The notes under the pieces were generated by a model that was given only the letters and a program-made list of their open reading frames with translations, was not told where the DNA came from and made no database searches. Positions 5,821 to 7,359 of a stretch of 7,359 nucleotides of DNA are shown here, piece after piece. Within the stretch, counting starts at the first letter, position 1. The number at the start of each line of letters is the position of its first letter. Both the position numbers and the translations under genes were made by a program. The DNA is from an uncultured Prevotella sp. (GTDB taxonomy: Bacteria; Bacteroidota; Bacteroidia; Bacteroidales; Bacteroidaceae). The stretch spans positions 1 through 7,359 of the forward strand of contig URLQ01000139.1 of assembly GCA_900548745.1 (NCBI GenBank), given 5' to 3'.

Positions 5821-7359
5821 ATGGGAAATGGATTGTATTCTTCCAGTTATGAGCACGATGCGTGTGGCGTCGGAATGGTTGTCAACATTCATGGCAACAA
5901 AAGCCACGAGCTTGTAGACAACGCACTTAAAGTACTGGAAAACATGCGCCATAGAGGTGCAGAGGGAGCAGACAACAAAACCGGTGACGGTGCAGGTATC
6001 ATGCTTCAGATTCCACATGAGTTTATTCTATTGCAGGGCATCCCTGTGCCGGAGAAGGGTAAATACGGCACCGGACTCGTATTTCTGCCTAAAGACGAGA
6101 AGAAGCAGCAGGGCATCCTGAGCATCATGATTGAGGAGATTGAACGCGAGGGACTGACTCTCATGCACATGAGAAACGTGCCTACCAATCCCGACTGCCT
6201 CGGCGAAACCGCTCTGGCAAGCGAACCGGACATCAAGCAGATCTTCGTCACGGGTGTCACCGACGACAAGGTGCCGGTATTCGAACGCACCTTATATATT
6301 ATAAGAAAGAAGATTGAAAAGAGAGTAAACGACAAGGACTTCTACATCTGTTCACTCTCCAACAAGAATATCGTATACAAGGGAATGCTGTCGAGCATGC
6401 AGGTAAGACAGTATTTCCCCGACCTCACAAACAATTACTTCACAAGCGGACTGGCACTCGTCCACTCCCGCTTCTCTACCAACACCTTCCCTACATGGAG
6501 CCTGGCACAACCCTTCCGACTACTCGCACACAACGGCGAGATAAACACCATACGTGGCAACCGCGCATGGATGCAGGCGAGGGAGAGCGTGCTGAGCAGC
6601 GACACACTGGGCGACACCAAGAACATCAGCCCTATCGTGCAAGCTGGCATGAGCGACTCCGCAAGCCTCGACAACGTGTTCGAGTTCTTCGTCATGAGCG
6701 GTCTCTCGCTGCCACATGCCATGAGCATAATGGTACCGGAGAGCTTCAACGACAAGAATCCCATATCCGAAGACCTCAAGGCCTTCTATGAATACCACTC
6801 CATCCTTATGGAACCGTGGGACGGTCCTGCAGCCCTGCTCTTCAGCGACGGCAGGTTTGCCGGAGGAATGCTCGACCGCAACGGACTGCGCCCGGCAAGG
6901 TATACTATTACGAAAAACGATACTATGGTTGTAGCGTCGGAAGTCGGCGTGATGGCCTTCGACCCGTCTGAGATAGCAGAGAAAGGACGCCTGCAGCCTG
7001 GCAAGATTCTCCTCATCGACACACAGGAGGGAAAGATATACTACGACGGAGAGATAAAGGAGCAGCTTGCAAATGAGCACCCCTACCGCAAATGGCTTTC
7101 CACAAACTGCATACAGCTTGAGAAACTGAAAAGCGGACGCAAGGTGGACAACAGCGTGGACAACCTCATTGAGCACGAAATACTCTTCGGATACGGCAAG
7201 GAAGACATCGACGACACTATCGTGCCGATGTGTGTCAACTCTCAGGAACCGACGGCTGCCATGGGCAACGACACTCCGCTTGCAGTACTGAGCGGCAAGC
7301 CACAGGTTTTCTTCAACTACTTCCGACAGCAGTTCGCACAGGTCACCAACCCTGCCATC
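5821..7359 (+). CDS. gltB: Glutamate synthase large subunit, 5' part
   Basis: The first 513 codons of a gene that continues past the right edge (the full protein is about 1,500 residues in this family). It makes two glutamates from glutamine and 2-oxoglutarate, working with the small subunit GltD in ammonia assimilation (GS-GOGAT). The visible part is the class II glutamine amidotransferase domain: HDACGVGMV with the catalytic cysteine at residue 15 (5863-5865), exposed by removal of a 14-residue propeptide; MRHRGAEGADNKTGDGAG (42-59); HSRFSTNTFPTW (215-226); AHNGEINTIRGNR (236-248, with the oxyanion-hole Asn-Gly); and LDRNGLRPARY (351-361). The last residues, FFNYFRQQFAQVTNPAI, begin the central domain. 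An in-frame TGA at 5815-5817 makes ATG 5821 the only possible start. The reading frame is intact to the edge. gltD would be expected downstream. Confidence 0.97.
   Translation, partial: MGNGLYSSSYEHDACGVGMVVNIHGNKSHELVDNALKVLENMRHRGAEGADNKTGDGAGIMLQIPHEFILLQGIPVPEKGKYGTGLVFLPKDEKKQQGILSIMIEEIEREGLTLMHMRNVPTNPDCLGETALASEPDIKQIFVTGVTDDKVPVFERTLYIIRKKIEKRVNDKDFYICSLSNKNIVYKGMLSSMQVRQYFPDLTNNYFTSGLALVHSRFSTNTFPTWSLAQPFRLLAHNGEINTIRGNRAWMQARESVLSSDTLGDTKNISPIVQAGMSDSASLDNVFEFFVMSGLSLPHAMSIMVPESFNDKNPISEDLKAFYEYHSILMEPWDGPAALLFSDGRFAGGMLDRNGLRPARYTITKNDTMVVASEVGVMAFDPSEIAEKGRLQPGKILLIDTQEGKIYYDGEIKEQLANEHPYRKWLSTNCIQLEKLKSGRKVDNSVDNLIEHEILFGYGKEDIDDTIVPMCVNSQEPTAAMGNDTPLAVLSGKPQVFFNYFRQQFAQVTNPAI

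Noticed and set aside
6520..7176. Long minus-strand open frame (218 codons) opposite gltB
   Set aside because: It lies entirely antisense to the conserved GltB amidotransferase domain and resembles no known family. It is a by-product of the coding bias of gltB.

Overview
This window looks like chromosomal DNA from a member of the Bacteroidetes, most likely Prevotella or a close relative. The evidence is: promoters of the Bacteroidetes type (TTTG or TTG, about 20 bases, then TAnnTTTG), no strong Shine-Dalgarno sequences before the starts, AT-rich leaders, and the closest family resemblances of FucP, the BDH/YqhD-type dehydrogenase and GltB. The genus is an inference; the phylum is well supported.

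Layout, left to right. Positions 1-378 hold no confident gene. They contain the end of a short tandem repeat (22-base period), a stop-free plus-strand frame (2-250) with weak coding character, and a chain of four stem-loops (254-369). Next come four minus-strand genes: a membrane-anchored MutS-like ATPase (379-2205), ribosomal protein L19 (rplS, 2335-2694), a FucP-type sugar/proton symporter (2863-4173) and an iron-dependent BDH/YqhD-type alcohol dehydrogenase (4189-5376). A divergent 444-base intergenic region follows (5377-5820). Finally gltB, the large subunit of glutamate synthase, starts on the plus strand at 5821 and runs off the right edge.

Transcription. The dehydrogenase and transporter are 15 bases apart and form a two-gene operon, with a good promoter at 5455-5486 and a perfect 8-bp inverted repeat (5421-5440) just downstream of it that could be an operator. 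rplS has its own strong promoter (2785-2816) and a composite hairpin terminator (2259-2289). The MutS-like gene lies beyond that terminator with no recognisable promoter of its own. gltB has a -7 element at 5761-5768.

How the genes fit together. The transporter and dehydrogenase probably serve one pathway: import of a sugar such as L-fucose and reduction of an aldehyde derived from it (lactaldehyde to 1,2-propanediol would fit), but no fucose isomerase, kinase or aldolase is in view. rplS and gltB are housekeeping genes for translation and ammonia assimilation. I see no convincing undescribed multi-gene system. The least explained DNA is the structured, gene-poor left edge (1-378).
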